Assembly (NCBI RefSeq): GCF_027213645.1 | Contig: NZ_JAPWGL010000001.1 | Location: 806,001-870,000 of the forward strand | DNA length: 64,000 nt | Source of the DNA: Pedobacter rhodius | Lineage (GTDB): Bacteria > Bacteroidota > Bacteroidia > Sphingobacteriales > Sphingobacteriaceae | Reading direction: 5' to 3' | Part shown: positions 55,786-63,566 of the stretch, piece after piece | How the letters are laid out: every line of letters begins with the position of its first letter | Numbering within the stretch: position 1 is the first letter of the stretch | Position numbers and translations under genes: made by a program | The notes under the pieces: model-generated | What the model saw: the letters and a program-made list of their open reading frames with translations, nothing else | The model's database searches: none | Told to the model about the DNA's origin: nothing

Positions 55786-56184
55786 ATGGCAGAGCTTTCT
55801 AAATTCCAGGCGGTATTACAGTGTAAATGTCCGCGTTGCCGTAAGGGTGATATTTTTACCGGTAGCGCTTATGCTTTCAAACTCCAGAAAACAAATATAA
55901 ATTGCCCGGTTTGTAATTTGAAATTTGAACGCGAACCCGGGTTCTTTTATGTAGCGATGTTTGTAAGCTATGCGATGAATGTTGCTGAAATCATTACAAT
56001 TGGCGTTGCATCATACATTTTAGGTTTACCACTTATCTATGAAAATCTTTGGTATTATGTGGGTTTAATTCTATTTGGTGTATTATTGCTATCACCTATA
56101 AATTACCGCTATTCAAGAGTCATTTTATTGCACTGGTTAACACCAGGTTTGGGATATGTTTCCGGAAGTGGCTTAAACAAGTAA
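55786..56184 (+). CDS. DUF983 family membrane protein
   Basis: A 132-residue protein: an N-terminal zinc-ribbon-like part (CKCPRCRKGDIF and INCPVCNLKFE, four-plus Cys) followed by two membrane helices (about 55-78 and 83-105). DUF983 proteins are widespread in Bacteroidota and Alphaproteobacteria and have no established function. Downstream lies a palindromic repeat. Confidence 0.85.
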   Translation: MAELSKFQAVLQCKCPRCRKGDIFTGSAYAFKLQKTNINCPVCNLKFEREPGFFYVAMFVSYAMNVAEIITIGVASYILGLPLIYENLWYYVGLILFGVLLLSPINYRYSRVILLHWLTPGLGYVSGSGLNK

Positions 56185-56236
56185 ACAGAAGTGTATTAAA
56201 TTTATAGATTAATTTATTTGGAGAAGAATAAACTTT

Positions 56237-56317
56237 GTCGTCATTCCCAATTTAATTGGGAATCTTAATTCACAACACAATACGGATTAAGATTCCCGCA
56301 TACGCGAGAATGACGAC
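56237..56317. repeat. Palindromic intergenic repeat
   Basis: Outer arms GTCGTCATTC and GAATGACGAC are exact inverted repeats; inside are CCCAATTTAATTGGG and GATTCCCGCATACGCGAGAAT, themselves palindromic. Related arms occur at 47522-47625. It lies between convergent genes and may act as a terminator for both. Confidence 0.75.
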
Positions 56318-56349
56318 TTGTGGAATATTGTCTGAAAATTAATTGATTT

Positions 56350-56724
56350 TTATTTTTTTAAAATACCGAAGCAAATATTTGTTAAGAAAAGTATCTGACT
56401 TAAAATGAAAATTAAAGTAATCCAATTCAAGGCCTTTCCAAACGGGTCAGTAATAAAAATGAAAATTCCAATTGCAATAAGCATAATTACGATGTGGAGG
56501 TAGCTTAATATAAGCAGATTTAAATACCTCTTTAATAGTTTGTAAAATGCGCTAAAGATAAAAAGGACTACGGCCACCATTCTTAAAAACTGAATAAAAC
56601 CAATAATATAATAGCTGTCTGATAAGTTTACTTCGATTGTTTTTCTGGTAACGAAAAAGGAAGCGATAAAAAATAATGTAGCGACTAAAATTAAAAAATT
56701 GTAAGGCTTAAAAATAACTGCCAT
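56350..56724 (-). CDS. Small multi-pass membrane protein of unknown function
   Basis: 124 residues with about four hydrophobic helices (roughly 8-25, 40-62, 70-92, 98-118) and basic loops. I recognise no family. It follows cutC with one base between stop and start, so the two are an operon, but a link to copper is not shown. Confidence 0.6.
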   Translation of the reverse strand: MAVIFKPYNFLILVATLFFIASFFVTRKTIEVNLSDSYYIIGFIQFLRMVAVVLFIFSAFYKLLKRYLNLLILSYLHIVIMLIAIGIFIFITDPFGKALNWITLIFILSQILFLTNICFGILKK

Positions 56725-56725
56725 T

Positions 56726-57538
56726 TTAAAATTTTTCTATTTTCTTAACCAAAGCCTTTACTTTTTCCACAGAAGTTAATTCATATTGATACTCATCTTC
56801 AATACTACCCATTTTACTCTCTGTATTCCTAAACTTCATACCACTCGAGACAAAAGATTTAGCGGAAGCATGAAACTCCGTGGCTCCTGAAATATCAATT
56901 AGTTCTTGAATGTTATCACTATTAATTCCGGCACCCGGCATAATAGTTATACGACCATTTGCCTGTTTAATCAATTTTGCTAATTTTTTTGCACCTTCAA
57001 TTGCTGAGCTTGCTCCTCCCGAAGAAAGCACACGGACAATTCCTAGTTCAATTAAATCTTCAAGCGCTTTTTCCATATTGTTACTCATGTCGAAAGCCCT
57101 ATGGAAAGCGACGGGAAGTGGTTGTGCCAGTGCTATTAATTCAGCACAACGTTCTTTATCAATGCTTCCATCTGATTTAAGTATTCCGATAACTACGCCA
57201 TCGCAATTTAATGATTTGCAAATTTTTACATCTTCTTTCATTAAGTTAAACTCTATGTCGGAATATAAAAAATCACCACCCCGCGGACGAATAATTGGCC
57301 AAATTTCGATAGTTAAATTTTTCTTGGCCAGAGCCAGTTGGCCGTAACTTGGTGTTGTTCCGCCTTCGGCCAAATTATCGCAAAACTCCACGCGTTTAGC
57401 CCCGCCAATTTGAGCATTTAAGGCAGATTCATAACCATTTGCACAGACTTCTAAGCCGTAAGTTGTTGCAGGGGATTTTGAATTTCCACCGTTTAACCCC
57501 TCCGCTCTTAAAGGAGGAGCTGAATTATGAGTATGCAT
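56726..57538 (-). CDS. cutC: CutC family protein
   Basis: A TIM-barrel protein of the CutC family, associated with copper handling in some bacteria and animals; its biochemical role is unsettled. Core motifs: LEVCANGYESALNAQIGGAK, VEFCDNLAEGGTTPSYG, IRPRGGDFLYSD, FHRAFDMS, RVLSSGGASSA, MPGAGINSDN and TEFHASAKS. The first 27 residues (including SAPPLRAEGLNGGNSKSP) precede the point where CutC normally begins and are rich in Pro, Gly and Ser. They seem to come from an intergenic repeat carrying a new ATG. No alternative ATG is available before the core. Confidence 0.85.
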   Translation of the reverse strand: MHTHNSAPPLRAEGLNGGNSKSPATTYGLEVCANGYESALNAQIGGAKRVEFCDNLAEGGTTPSYGQLALAKKNLTIEIWPIIRPRGGDFLYSDIEFNLMKEDVKICKSLNCDGVVIGILKSDGSIDKERCAELIALAQPLPVAFHRAFDMSNNMEKALEDLIELGIVRVLSSGGASSAIEGAKKLAKLIKQANGRITIMPGAGINSDNIQELIDISGATEFHASAKSFVSSGMKFRNTESKMGSIEDEYQYELTSVEKVKALVKKIEKF

Positions 57539-57599
57539 ATATACTTAATATTTTTCGCTTGCTATTTACATCTTTTCTGTAGCACCCTGCGGCTGGGGG

Positions 57600-58634
57600 T
57601 TAATAATAACTTTTTCCTTTAATCAACAAATCTTGCTTTTCTGCATTGCAAACTGCATAGCTAAAACCTTGCTGAATGGCATAGGCACCGTATTCGCCTT
57701 TTTTATTGATGGCCAGAAAGCCCACCTGAATATTTTTTGCAGTTTCGGGTTTTTTCTTGATAATCCGCATTACAGCTTCTTTACAAGCCGCCTCGGGGGT
57801 GTAGCCCTGCCGCATCAGTTCAACAACCAAAAATGAACCCACATTGCGAACCACTTCTTCGCCAACACCGGTTGATGTTGCGCCACCCACTTCATTATCT
57901 ACATATAAACCCGCGCCGATAATGGGACTATCGCCGATTCGGCCATGAAGTTTATAGGCCATACCACTTGTAGTACATGCGCCGGAAATATTTCCTTTGC
58001 TATCGATGGCTAACATGCCAATCGTATCGTGATTGTATTGATTGCCCGGTAATTTCTGAGGTGCCGCTTTATCGTAAAGCTTGTTCTCAATATTCATTAC
58101 AGGTTCGTATTTAGCCGTTTTTAACCATTCTTTCCATGCTTTTTCACTTGCAGGTGTAAGAAGGTTTTCTTTTTTAAAGCCTTGCTCTAATGCAAATTGC
58201 AGCGCACCGTCGCCGGCCAGCATCACATGAGGTGTTTTTTCCATCACCTTACGCGCAACAGAAATGGGATGTTTAATGTGCTCTAAAGCCAAAACAGCGC
58301 CGCAATTTCCTTGCTCATCCATAATGCAGGCATCTAAAGTTACTTTACCGTCTCTGTCAGGCAAGCCACCGTAGCCTACAGACTGATTTTTCTCATCAGC
58401 CTCCGGTACCCAAACGCCTTGTTCAACGGCATCCAACGCTTTTCCACCTTTGGAAAGTACTTTCCAGGCATCAGCATTTGCAGCGATACCGAAATCCCAG
58501 GTAGAAATTACAATTGGAAGATTAGCGGCTTTATTTGACGGAGCCGGTATTGCATCGGCCATACTGGTTTTATCAATGGCTAATAACCCGGCAGAGAGGG
58601 CAGAAGCTTTTATAAATTTACGACGGTTGAACAT
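57600..58634 (-). CDS. Glycosylasparaginase, Ntn-hydrolase family
   Basis: N4-(beta-N-acetylglucosaminyl)-L-asparaginase, which splits the GlcNAc-Asn bond of N-glycan remnants. It matures by self-cleavage before Thr204 in the motif HDTIGML, and the residues after it (GNISGACTTSGMAYKLHGRI and GDSPIIGAGLYVDN) form the active site. The 344-residue precursor has a Tat-like leader (RRKFIKASALSAGLLA). It is close in layout to the Elizabethkingia enzyme. With GH125 at the left of the window it would suit glycoprotein glycan breakdown, though the genes are far apart. Confidence 0.9.
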   Translation of the reverse strand: MFNRRKFIKASALSAGLLAIDKTSMADAIPAPSNKAANLPIVISTWDFGIAANADAWKVLSKGGKALDAVEQGVWVPEADEKNQSVGYGGLPDRDGKVTLDACIMDEQGNCGAVLALEHIKHPISVARKVMEKTPHVMLAGDGALQFALEQGFKKENLLTPASEKAWKEWLKTAKYEPVMNIENKLYDKAAPQKLPGNQYNHDTIGMLAIDSKGNISGACTTSGMAYKLHGRIGDSPIIGAGLYVDNEVGGATSTGVGEEVVRNVGSFLVVELMRQGYTPEAACKEAVMRIIKKKPETAKNIQVGFLAINKKGEYGAYAIQQGFSYAVCNAEKQDLLIKGKSYY

Positions 58635-58729
58635 TGTTTGGTTAATTGGTATAATTGCTAAATTATTTTATTGTTTGAACTGGTTAATCGGTTAGTTAAA
58701 CTACCGACTAAAATCTGCCAACTGAATTG

Positions 58730-59533
58730 TTAACTGATTTCAAATTGATCTGCATCTTTTAAGAAAGGAAACTGGCGTCTGATTTTAACCAGTTCCTCAT
58801 AATTAATGCTGAAAGTGTACAAATCTTCATCTTCAGGTTTGTAATAAACGGTACTGCCATATGGGTCGATACACATCGAATGCCCGCTGTGGTAAACCTG
58901 GTTTCCATCGTGGCCCACACGGTTTACGGCTATCACATAACTTTGGTTTTCTATCGCACGGGCCGGAATTAATGCTTTCCAATGTGAAGAACGTTTATCA
59001 GGCCAGCTGGCTACCAATAGCAAAATATCATACTCTTCATTTACGTTGCGTAACCACACGGGGAAACGCAAATCGTAGCAAATGGCCAATCTTATTTTCC
59101 AGCCTTTAAGTTCGACAATGAGTTTATTTTTTCCCGGGCTGAAGTTTTTATCTTCTTCTCCTAAACCGAATAAATGTCGTTTATCATAATATTTATAGTC
59201 GCCGTTTTGTTCCATCCAAATCAGGCGATTATAGTAATTTCCGTTTTCTTTTATAATTAAACTTCCGGTTACCACGCTGTTGTATTGATAGGCCATTTTT
59301 TGCATCCATTGCATGGTAAAACCACCCATTTCTTCCGCTAAAGCTTCCGAATTCATGCTGAAACCACTGTTAAACATTTCAGGTAAGATAATTAAATCGG
59401 TTTTTTCACGAACGCCCATAGATAATCGAAGCGCAAGATTTAAAAGATTTTTCTCTATGTTTTCCCAAAAAAGATAAGCCTGAAAAACGGTTACTTTCAG
59501 GTTTTCTATCTGCGTGTAAACAGGTGCTTCCAT
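58730..59533 (-). CDS. Nitrilase-superfamily omega-amidase
   Basis: A 267-residue carbon-nitrogen hydrolase with the complete triad Glu52 (LPEMF), Lys118 (DKRHLF) and Cys152 (ICYDLRFP). The pattern fits the YafV/MtnU group, which removes the amide from alpha-ketoglutaramate or alpha-ketosuccinamate. It lies 20 bp after a methionine-type aminotransferase gene on the same strand. That enzyme makes such keto-amides when glutamine is the amino donor, so the two steps would pull transamination forward. Confidence 0.87.
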   Translation of the reverse strand: MEAPVYTQIENLKVTVFQAYLFWENIEKNLLNLALRLSMGVREKTDLIILPEMFNSGFSMNSEALAEEMGGFTMQWMQKMAYQYNSVVTGSLIIKENGNYYNRLIWMEQNGDYKYYDKRHLFGLGEEDKNFSPGKNKLIVELKGWKIRLAICYDLRFPVWLRNVNEEYDILLLVASWPDKRSSHWKALIPARAIENQSYVIAVNRVGHDGNQVYHSGHSMCIDPYGSTVYYKPEDEDLYTFSINYEELVKIRRQFPFLKDADQFEIS

Positions 59534-59553
59534 ATGTTTAGTATTTCAGAATG

Positions 59554-60699
59554 TTAAACATTTTTTAATTTTTTTGCTGCTGATTCAAGGGTTAAATTTT
59601 CTTTGGCAAAGCAAAATCTGATAATTTTATGGTCGGTTGCTTTTTGGTAAAATGCAGAGACAGGTATCGTTGCAACTCCGAATTCTTTTATTAGCCTGAT
59701 GCTGAAATCGGTATCCTTTTCATCGCTGATTTTACTGTAGCTCGCACACTGAAAATATGAACCTTTACAAGGTAACAACTCAAACCGGCTTTCAGCTAAA
59801 AGCCCTCTGAAAAAGTCACGTTTTTTCTCGAAGAAAGTTGCGATTCCACTATAATTGCCTGGTTCTTTAATGTAATCAGCTATAGCTTGTTGCATCGGAC
59901 TATTAACGCTGAAAACATTAAATTGGTGTACTTTTCTAAATTCTTTAGTTAACGGTTCAGGAGCGAGGCAGTAACCCAGCTTCCATCCGGTAGCATGTAA
60001 GAGTTTGCCAAAAGAAGCAATAACGAAACTTCTTTTCTTTAATTCGGGGAAGAGCATTACACTTGTATGTTTTTGCTCATCGTATACTAAATGCTCATAA
60101 ACTTCGTCGCTAAGGATTAAAATATCAGTTCCGCTAACCAACTTGATCAGCAATTTCATATCTTCTTCTGATAAAATACTACCTGTTGGATTTTGCGGAG
60201 AATTTAGTATAATCATCCTCGTATTTGAGGTAAAAAGCTTTTTTACCATATCCCAATCGATATCGTAATTTGGTGGTGCAAGCTCATATGTTTTTACCTG
60301 TCCACCTAAAAGCTTTATGGTTGGCGCATAACAATCATAAGCGGGTTCAAAAATTATCACTTCATCACCCGGATTAATTATCGCTGCCAGTGCCGTAAAA
60401 ATAGCTTGAGTTCCGCCGGCAGTAATTGTAATTTCAGTATCAGGATTATATTTTACACGGTATAATTTTTCTACTTTTTCGGCAATTGTTTCCTTTAAGA
60501 AAGGGTTACCGGGCATTGGTGCATATTGATTGAAACCATCTTTCATGGCTTTACTAACCAGTTCAGTCAATTTCGGATCACAAGGATAATCCGGGAAACC
60601 CTGGGATAAATTGATGGCATTGTGCTCTGCCGCAAGCTTAGACATCACCGAAAAAATGGTAGTACCTATGCCGGGAAGTTTCGATTGTATATTCAGCAT
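59554..60699 (-). CDS. Methionine (glutamine-dependent) aminotransferase, class I
   Basis: A PLP-dependent fold-type I enzyme of 381 residues, closest in motifs to YbdL/kynurenine aminotransferase-like methionine aminotransferases: NLSQGFPDYPCDP, YAPMPGNPFLKE, TAGGTQAIF, NSPQNPTGS, SDEVYEHLVYD and SFGKLLHATGWKLGY, which carries the PLP-binding Lys, and the RFCFAK Arg for the substrate carboxylate. It probably converts 4-methylthio-2-oxobutanoate to methionine or the reverse. It is the first gene of a pair with the omega-amidase. Confidence 0.87.
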   Translation of the reverse strand: MLNIQSKLPGIGTTIFSVMSKLAAEHNAINLSQGFPDYPCDPKLTELVSKAMKDGFNQYAPMPGNPFLKETIAEKVEKLYRVKYNPDTEITITAGGTQAIFTALAAIINPGDEVIIFEPAYDCYAPTIKLLGGQVKTYELAPPNYDIDWDMVKKLFTSNTRMIILNSPQNPTGSILSEEDMKLLIKLVSGTDILILSDEVYEHLVYDEQKHTSVMLFPELKKRSFVIASFGKLLHATGWKLGYCLAPEPLTKEFRKVHQFNVFSVNSPMQQAIADYIKEPGNYSGIATFFEKKRDFFRGLLAESRFELLPCKGSYFQCASYSKISDEKDTDFSIRLIKEFGVATIPVSAFYQKATDHKIIRFCFAKENLTLESAAKKLKNV

Positions 60700-60813
60700 G
60701 TATAAGCGAAAATAGCAAAAAAAGCCTGAAAGATTATAGCCTAATTTACAGATGGATTACCAATCGCGGTGAGGATTTAAAAGAGAAGTTTAATTTAAAT
60801 GAATTTTTTGCCA

Positions 60814-60862
60814 CGGAAACACTGAATTTACAGAGGTTAAAGGCCGAGTCCATGTGTTTCCG
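60814..60862. repeat. Inverted repeat before the aminotransferase promoter region
   Basis: GGAAACAC (60815-60822) and GTGTTTCC (60854-60861) are exact inverted arms with a 31-base loop. It lies between the minus-strand cvfB-like gene stop and the aminotransferase start, so it may end cvfB transcription. Confidence 0.45.
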
Positions 60863-60880
60863 CAGCTATTTTCGTAAAAA

Positions 60881-61720
60881 CTAATCTTCATCTGTCAATA
60901 ACCTTATCGAGTCATCAGAAAGTACAATCAGGCGTTCCTTATAAAGTGATCCGATCGTTTTCTTGAAAGCGCTTTTGCTAATCTGGAAACGGTGATAAAT
61001 TTCTTCGGGAGAACTTTTATCGCCTAATTCGATTACGCCGCCACTCTTTTTTAAGGCAGCCAAAATCATTTCTTTTGAGTCCAGGATATGTCCATAACCA
61101 CTAGGCTGCAAGGTTAAATCTATTTTACCTTCTACACGGATTTTTTTGATCCAGCCTTTCCGATGTTCGCCGATTTGAATGTTATCGAAAACCTCGTTGT
61201 GGTAAAGTAAACCGATATAAGTGTTGTTAATAATGGCATTAAAACCTAAATCCGTTTCTTCCGTAATTAACAAACTTACTTCATCGCCTTCCTCGAAATC
61301 AAAGTCTTCCTCCTCAACGAAATCGTATAATTTGGATGAGGCCAGCAAACGGTCGTTATTTTCATCCAGATACAAATAAACGACATATTTGTAGCCTTTT
61401 TGCATAGGTCTTTTTTGCGCTTTCGTTGGCACATACACATCTTTATCAATGCCTAAATCCATGAAAACACCATCATCGCCATCTGAAACGACTTTTAAAA
61501 AAGCAAAGTCACCCACTTCGGCATATGCTTTCTGGGTAGTGCCTGTTAACCGGCCATCTTTTTGGATGTACACAAAAACGCTGATATTATCGCCAATCTC
61601 CAAACCATTTGGAACATATTGATAAGGCAGTATGACTAATTTATCACCATCTGTTAAGTTTAAACCAGCTTCTGTTTTGCTTAAAACTCTTAATTCGTTA
61701 TATTTTCCTATTTCAATCAT
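60881..61720 (-). CDS. cvfB: CvfB-like S1-domain RNA-binding protein
   Basis: A 279-residue protein with three S1-like beta-barrels in a row (about 3-65, 66-140 and 145-210) and a C-terminal winged helix (EEIYHRFQISKSAFKKTIGS, about 240-259). This is the CvfB/YitL layout; CvfB in Staphylococcus binds RNA and influences virulence gene expression. Its target in this organism is unknown. The gene stands alone. Confidence 0.87.
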   Translation of the reverse strand: MIEIGKYNELRVLSKTEAGLNLTDGDKLVILPYQYVPNGLEIGDNISVFVYIQKDGRLTGTTQKAYAEVGDFAFLKVVSDGDDGVFMDLGIDKDVYVPTKAQKRPMQKGYKYVVYLYLDENNDRLLASSKLYDFVEEEDFDFEEGDEVSLLITEETDLGFNAIINNTYIGLLYHNEVFDNIQIGEHRKGWIKKIRVEGKIDLTLQPSGYGHILDSKEMILAALKKSGGVIELGDKSSPEEIYHRFQISKSAFKKTIGSLYKERLIVLSDDSIRLLTDED

Positions 61721-61806
61721 AATTCGGGCTAACCATTTTCTTCAATGATTTATTTTGTAAAGTTAATAATCTTAAAAGGTTACACTGTATTTATTTTATT
61801 AGGGTG

Positions 61807-61876
61807 TCAAGTATCAAGTATCAAGTATGGAGTATCAAGTATCGAGTATTGAGTATCGAGTATCAAGTATTGGGTA
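61807..61876. repeat. Heptanucleotide tandem repeat, ten units of TCAAGTA type
   Basis: Ten consecutive 7-base units from 61807 to 61876: TCAAGTA three times, TGGAGTA, TCAAGTA, TCGAGTA, TTGAGTA, TCGAGTA, TCAAGTA, TTGGGTA. Variation is confined to positions 2-4 of the unit. It lies 104 bp before the nitroreductase start and 86 bp upstream of the divergent cvfB-like start. Confidence 0.9.
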
Positions 61877-61980
61877 AGGAGAATTAACTGGCAAGACATT
61901 AAAGCGTCAAATCTTTCAATTTGATAAATTTGCCTTTCGCTTTCAGCTTTAGTTTTTTAGCTTTTCGTTACTTTTACCAA

Positions 61981-62556
61981 ATGAGTACAGCATACGAAAC
62001 AATCGTTAAAATTATAAAAGAGCGGCGCAGTATTTTTCCTGCGAGTTATATAAATAAAGAGATCCCGGTTGGGGTGATTAATCAAATTTTAGAAACCGCT
62101 AACTATGCGCCAACACATAAATTAACGCAGCCCTGGCGCTTTGTCGTTATCAGAAAAGCAGGTTTGGAAAGGTTAGGTGCGGAACTGGGCAGTTTGTATA
62201 AAAACCTGGTCTCACCGCAACAATTTCTTCAAAAAAAGTACGACAGTTTTGCGGAAAAAACAAGTCAGGCAAACTGTATTATCGCTATAAATATGCACTT
62301 AAGTGGTAAGATACCTGAATGGGAAGAATTAGCAGCAGTATCCTGTGCTGTTCAAAATATGGCTTTAACGGCTGAAAGTTTAAAGGTAGGTGCTTACTGG
62401 AGTTCTCCGCCGTTAATTGATGATTTGGGTGATTTTTTAGGCTTAGAAGAAAATGAAAAATGTATCGGGCTTTTCTATATGGGTTATCACAACGAAAAAC
62501 CATGGGCACCAAACCGTACTTCGATGGAAGAAAAGGTTCGGTGGATTGAGGAGTAG
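61981..62556 (+). CDS. Nitroreductase family protein
   Basis: A flavin-dependent oxidoreductase of 191 residues (NAD(P)H-dependent reduction of nitro groups, quinones or similar). Motifs: IIKERRSIFPASYI at the N-terminus (FMN phosphate contact), LETANYAPTHKLTQPWRFVV, and CAVQNMALTAESLKVGAYWS in the dimer and flavin region, similar to the short YdjA type. The ATG at 61981 is chosen; the frame opens at 61921, but those 20 residues are hydrophobic and not part of the family. Confidence 0.87.
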   Translation: MSTAYETIVKIIKERRSIFPASYINKEIPVGVINQILETANYAPTHKLTQPWRFVVIRKAGLERLGAELGSLYKNLVSPQQFLQKKYDSFAEKTSQANCIIAINMHLSGKIPEWEELAAVSCAVQNMALTAESLKVGAYWSSPPLIDDLGDFLGLEENEKCIGLFYMGYHNEKPWAPNRTSMEEKVRWIEE

Positions 62557-62650
62557 TAGTTTTTATATTGCTGAATTGTTTTATTGTTGAATTGTCTGAA
62601 GAATTTCTTAACACTTCAGCGATTAACAATCTGGTTTTATGTTGTTAATT

Positions 62651-62720
62651 CCATTATCCATCTTCCATTTCCCATCATCCATCTACCATTACCTATTTTC
62701 CATCAAACATCTTCCATCAA
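62651..62720. repeat. Heptanucleotide tandem repeat, ten units of CCATCNN type
   Basis: Ten 7-base units: CCATTAT, CCATCTT, CCATTTC, CCATCAT, CCATCTA, CCATTAC, CTATTTT, CCATCAA, ACATCTT, CCATCAA. The array ends three bases before the ATG at 62724, so it occupies the place of the ribosome-binding site. A gain or loss of units would move upstream elements by 7 bases each. Confidence 0.88.
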
Positions 62721-62723
62721 ACC

Positions 62724-63176
62724 ATGTCTTCTCTAAAATCTCAACTTTATCAGCTGTGCTTAACTTTTATTCAAAACAGGATAGAAAATATAGAATATTC
62801 AATGCGGCAAGCAAGGCAAGCATCAAACGATGATACAAAAAGCAGCGCTGGCGATAAATATGAAACCACCCGCGAAATGATGCAGCAGGAAATGGACAGA
62901 AACAGCAAACTATTGTATGAGGCCGGACAACAGAAAATCGCATTGCAGCAAATAGAAAACGTAAGTGCTGTTAAAGAAGTGAAAAACGGGAGTTTGGTTT
63001 TAACATCTGCCGGAAATTTTTACATCAGCATTAGTGCCGGAGAATTAAAAGTTGATGGTCAAACTTTCTTTGCCGTATCGCAAGCTGCGCCAATTGGCCG
63101 GCTTTTCATTGGGAAAAAAGCAGGAGATGAATTAAATTTTAACGGAAAGAAATATCTGATCTTGGAAGTTTTGTAA
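62724..63176 (+). CDS. GreA/GreB-like protein
   Basis: 150 residues. The N-terminal half is a helical hairpin (LCLTFIQNRIENIEYSMRQ, then KSSAGDKYETTREMMQQEMD) and the C-terminal half an FKBP-like domain with SQAAPIGRLFIGKKAGD, matching SPIGRALLGKKxGD of Gre factors. Classical GreA has acidic tip residues that reactivate backtracked RNA polymerase; here the tip region is ARQASNDDTKSSAG, with two Asp, so cleavage-factor activity is possible but not certain. Related proteins in this phylum are often misnamed 3-oxoacyl-ACP synthase. The start codon follows a heptad repeat; the last codons are duplicated downstream. Confidence 0.75.
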   Translation: MSSLKSQLYQLCLTFIQNRIENIEYSMRQARQASNDDTKSSAGDKYETTREMMQQEMDRNSKLLYEAGQQKIALQQIENVSAVKEVKNGSLVLTSAGNFYISISAGELKVDGQTFFAVSQAAPIGRLFIGKKAGDELNFNGKKYLILEVL

Positions 63177-63540
63177 ACAGTAGCGTTGACAACTCTTTTA
63201 TCGTGCTTGACAGGAAGTTGTCAAAGCTGCGTTATTTAATTGATCGTCATTTCGGGCAAAGGCTGGAAATCTTTTTTTTGGCATTAAATGAATTTATTTT
63301 TTGCGTAATCTGTGCAATCGGCAGAAAGAGCATAATTGTTAATGATTAGTGGAAATATCTGATCTTGGAAGTTTTGTAAACAGTAGCGTTGACAACTTTT
63401 CTATTACGCTGGCCGGAAAGTTGTCAAAGCTGCATTATTAGCTGATCGTCATTCTAGTGCAGCTGATGAATCTTTTTGTTGCGTAATCTGTGAAATCTGC
63501 GGGAACAGCAAAATGGTTTAATACGATAATGGTCCGGGAA
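63148..63540. repeat. Imperfect tandem duplication, period about 203 bp
   Basis: GAAATATCTGATCTTGGA and the following GTTTTGTAAACAG, GCGTTGACAACT, AGTTGTCAAAGCTGC, GATCGTCATT and GCGTAATCTGTG occur first from 63150 and again from 63353. Copy one includes the last eight codons of the Gre-like gene; copy two is noncoding. In each copy GTTGACAACT and AGTTGTCAA form a stem. This fills the gap 63177-63566, where no gene is seen. Confidence 0.82.
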
Positions 63541-63566
63541 GATACATACCATGGAACTGATAAAGT

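Noticed and set aside
56910..57347. 145-codon plus-strand ORF opposite cutC
   Set aside because: All CutC motifs are on the minus strand; this frame is a shadow.
61807..62720. CRISPR-like array
   Set aside because: Units are 7 bp with no spacers, so these are simple tandem repeats; no cas gene is present.
62639..62833. 64-codon ORF over the CCATCNN array
   Set aside because: It is translated repeat sequence and overlaps the start of the Gre-like gene in another frame.
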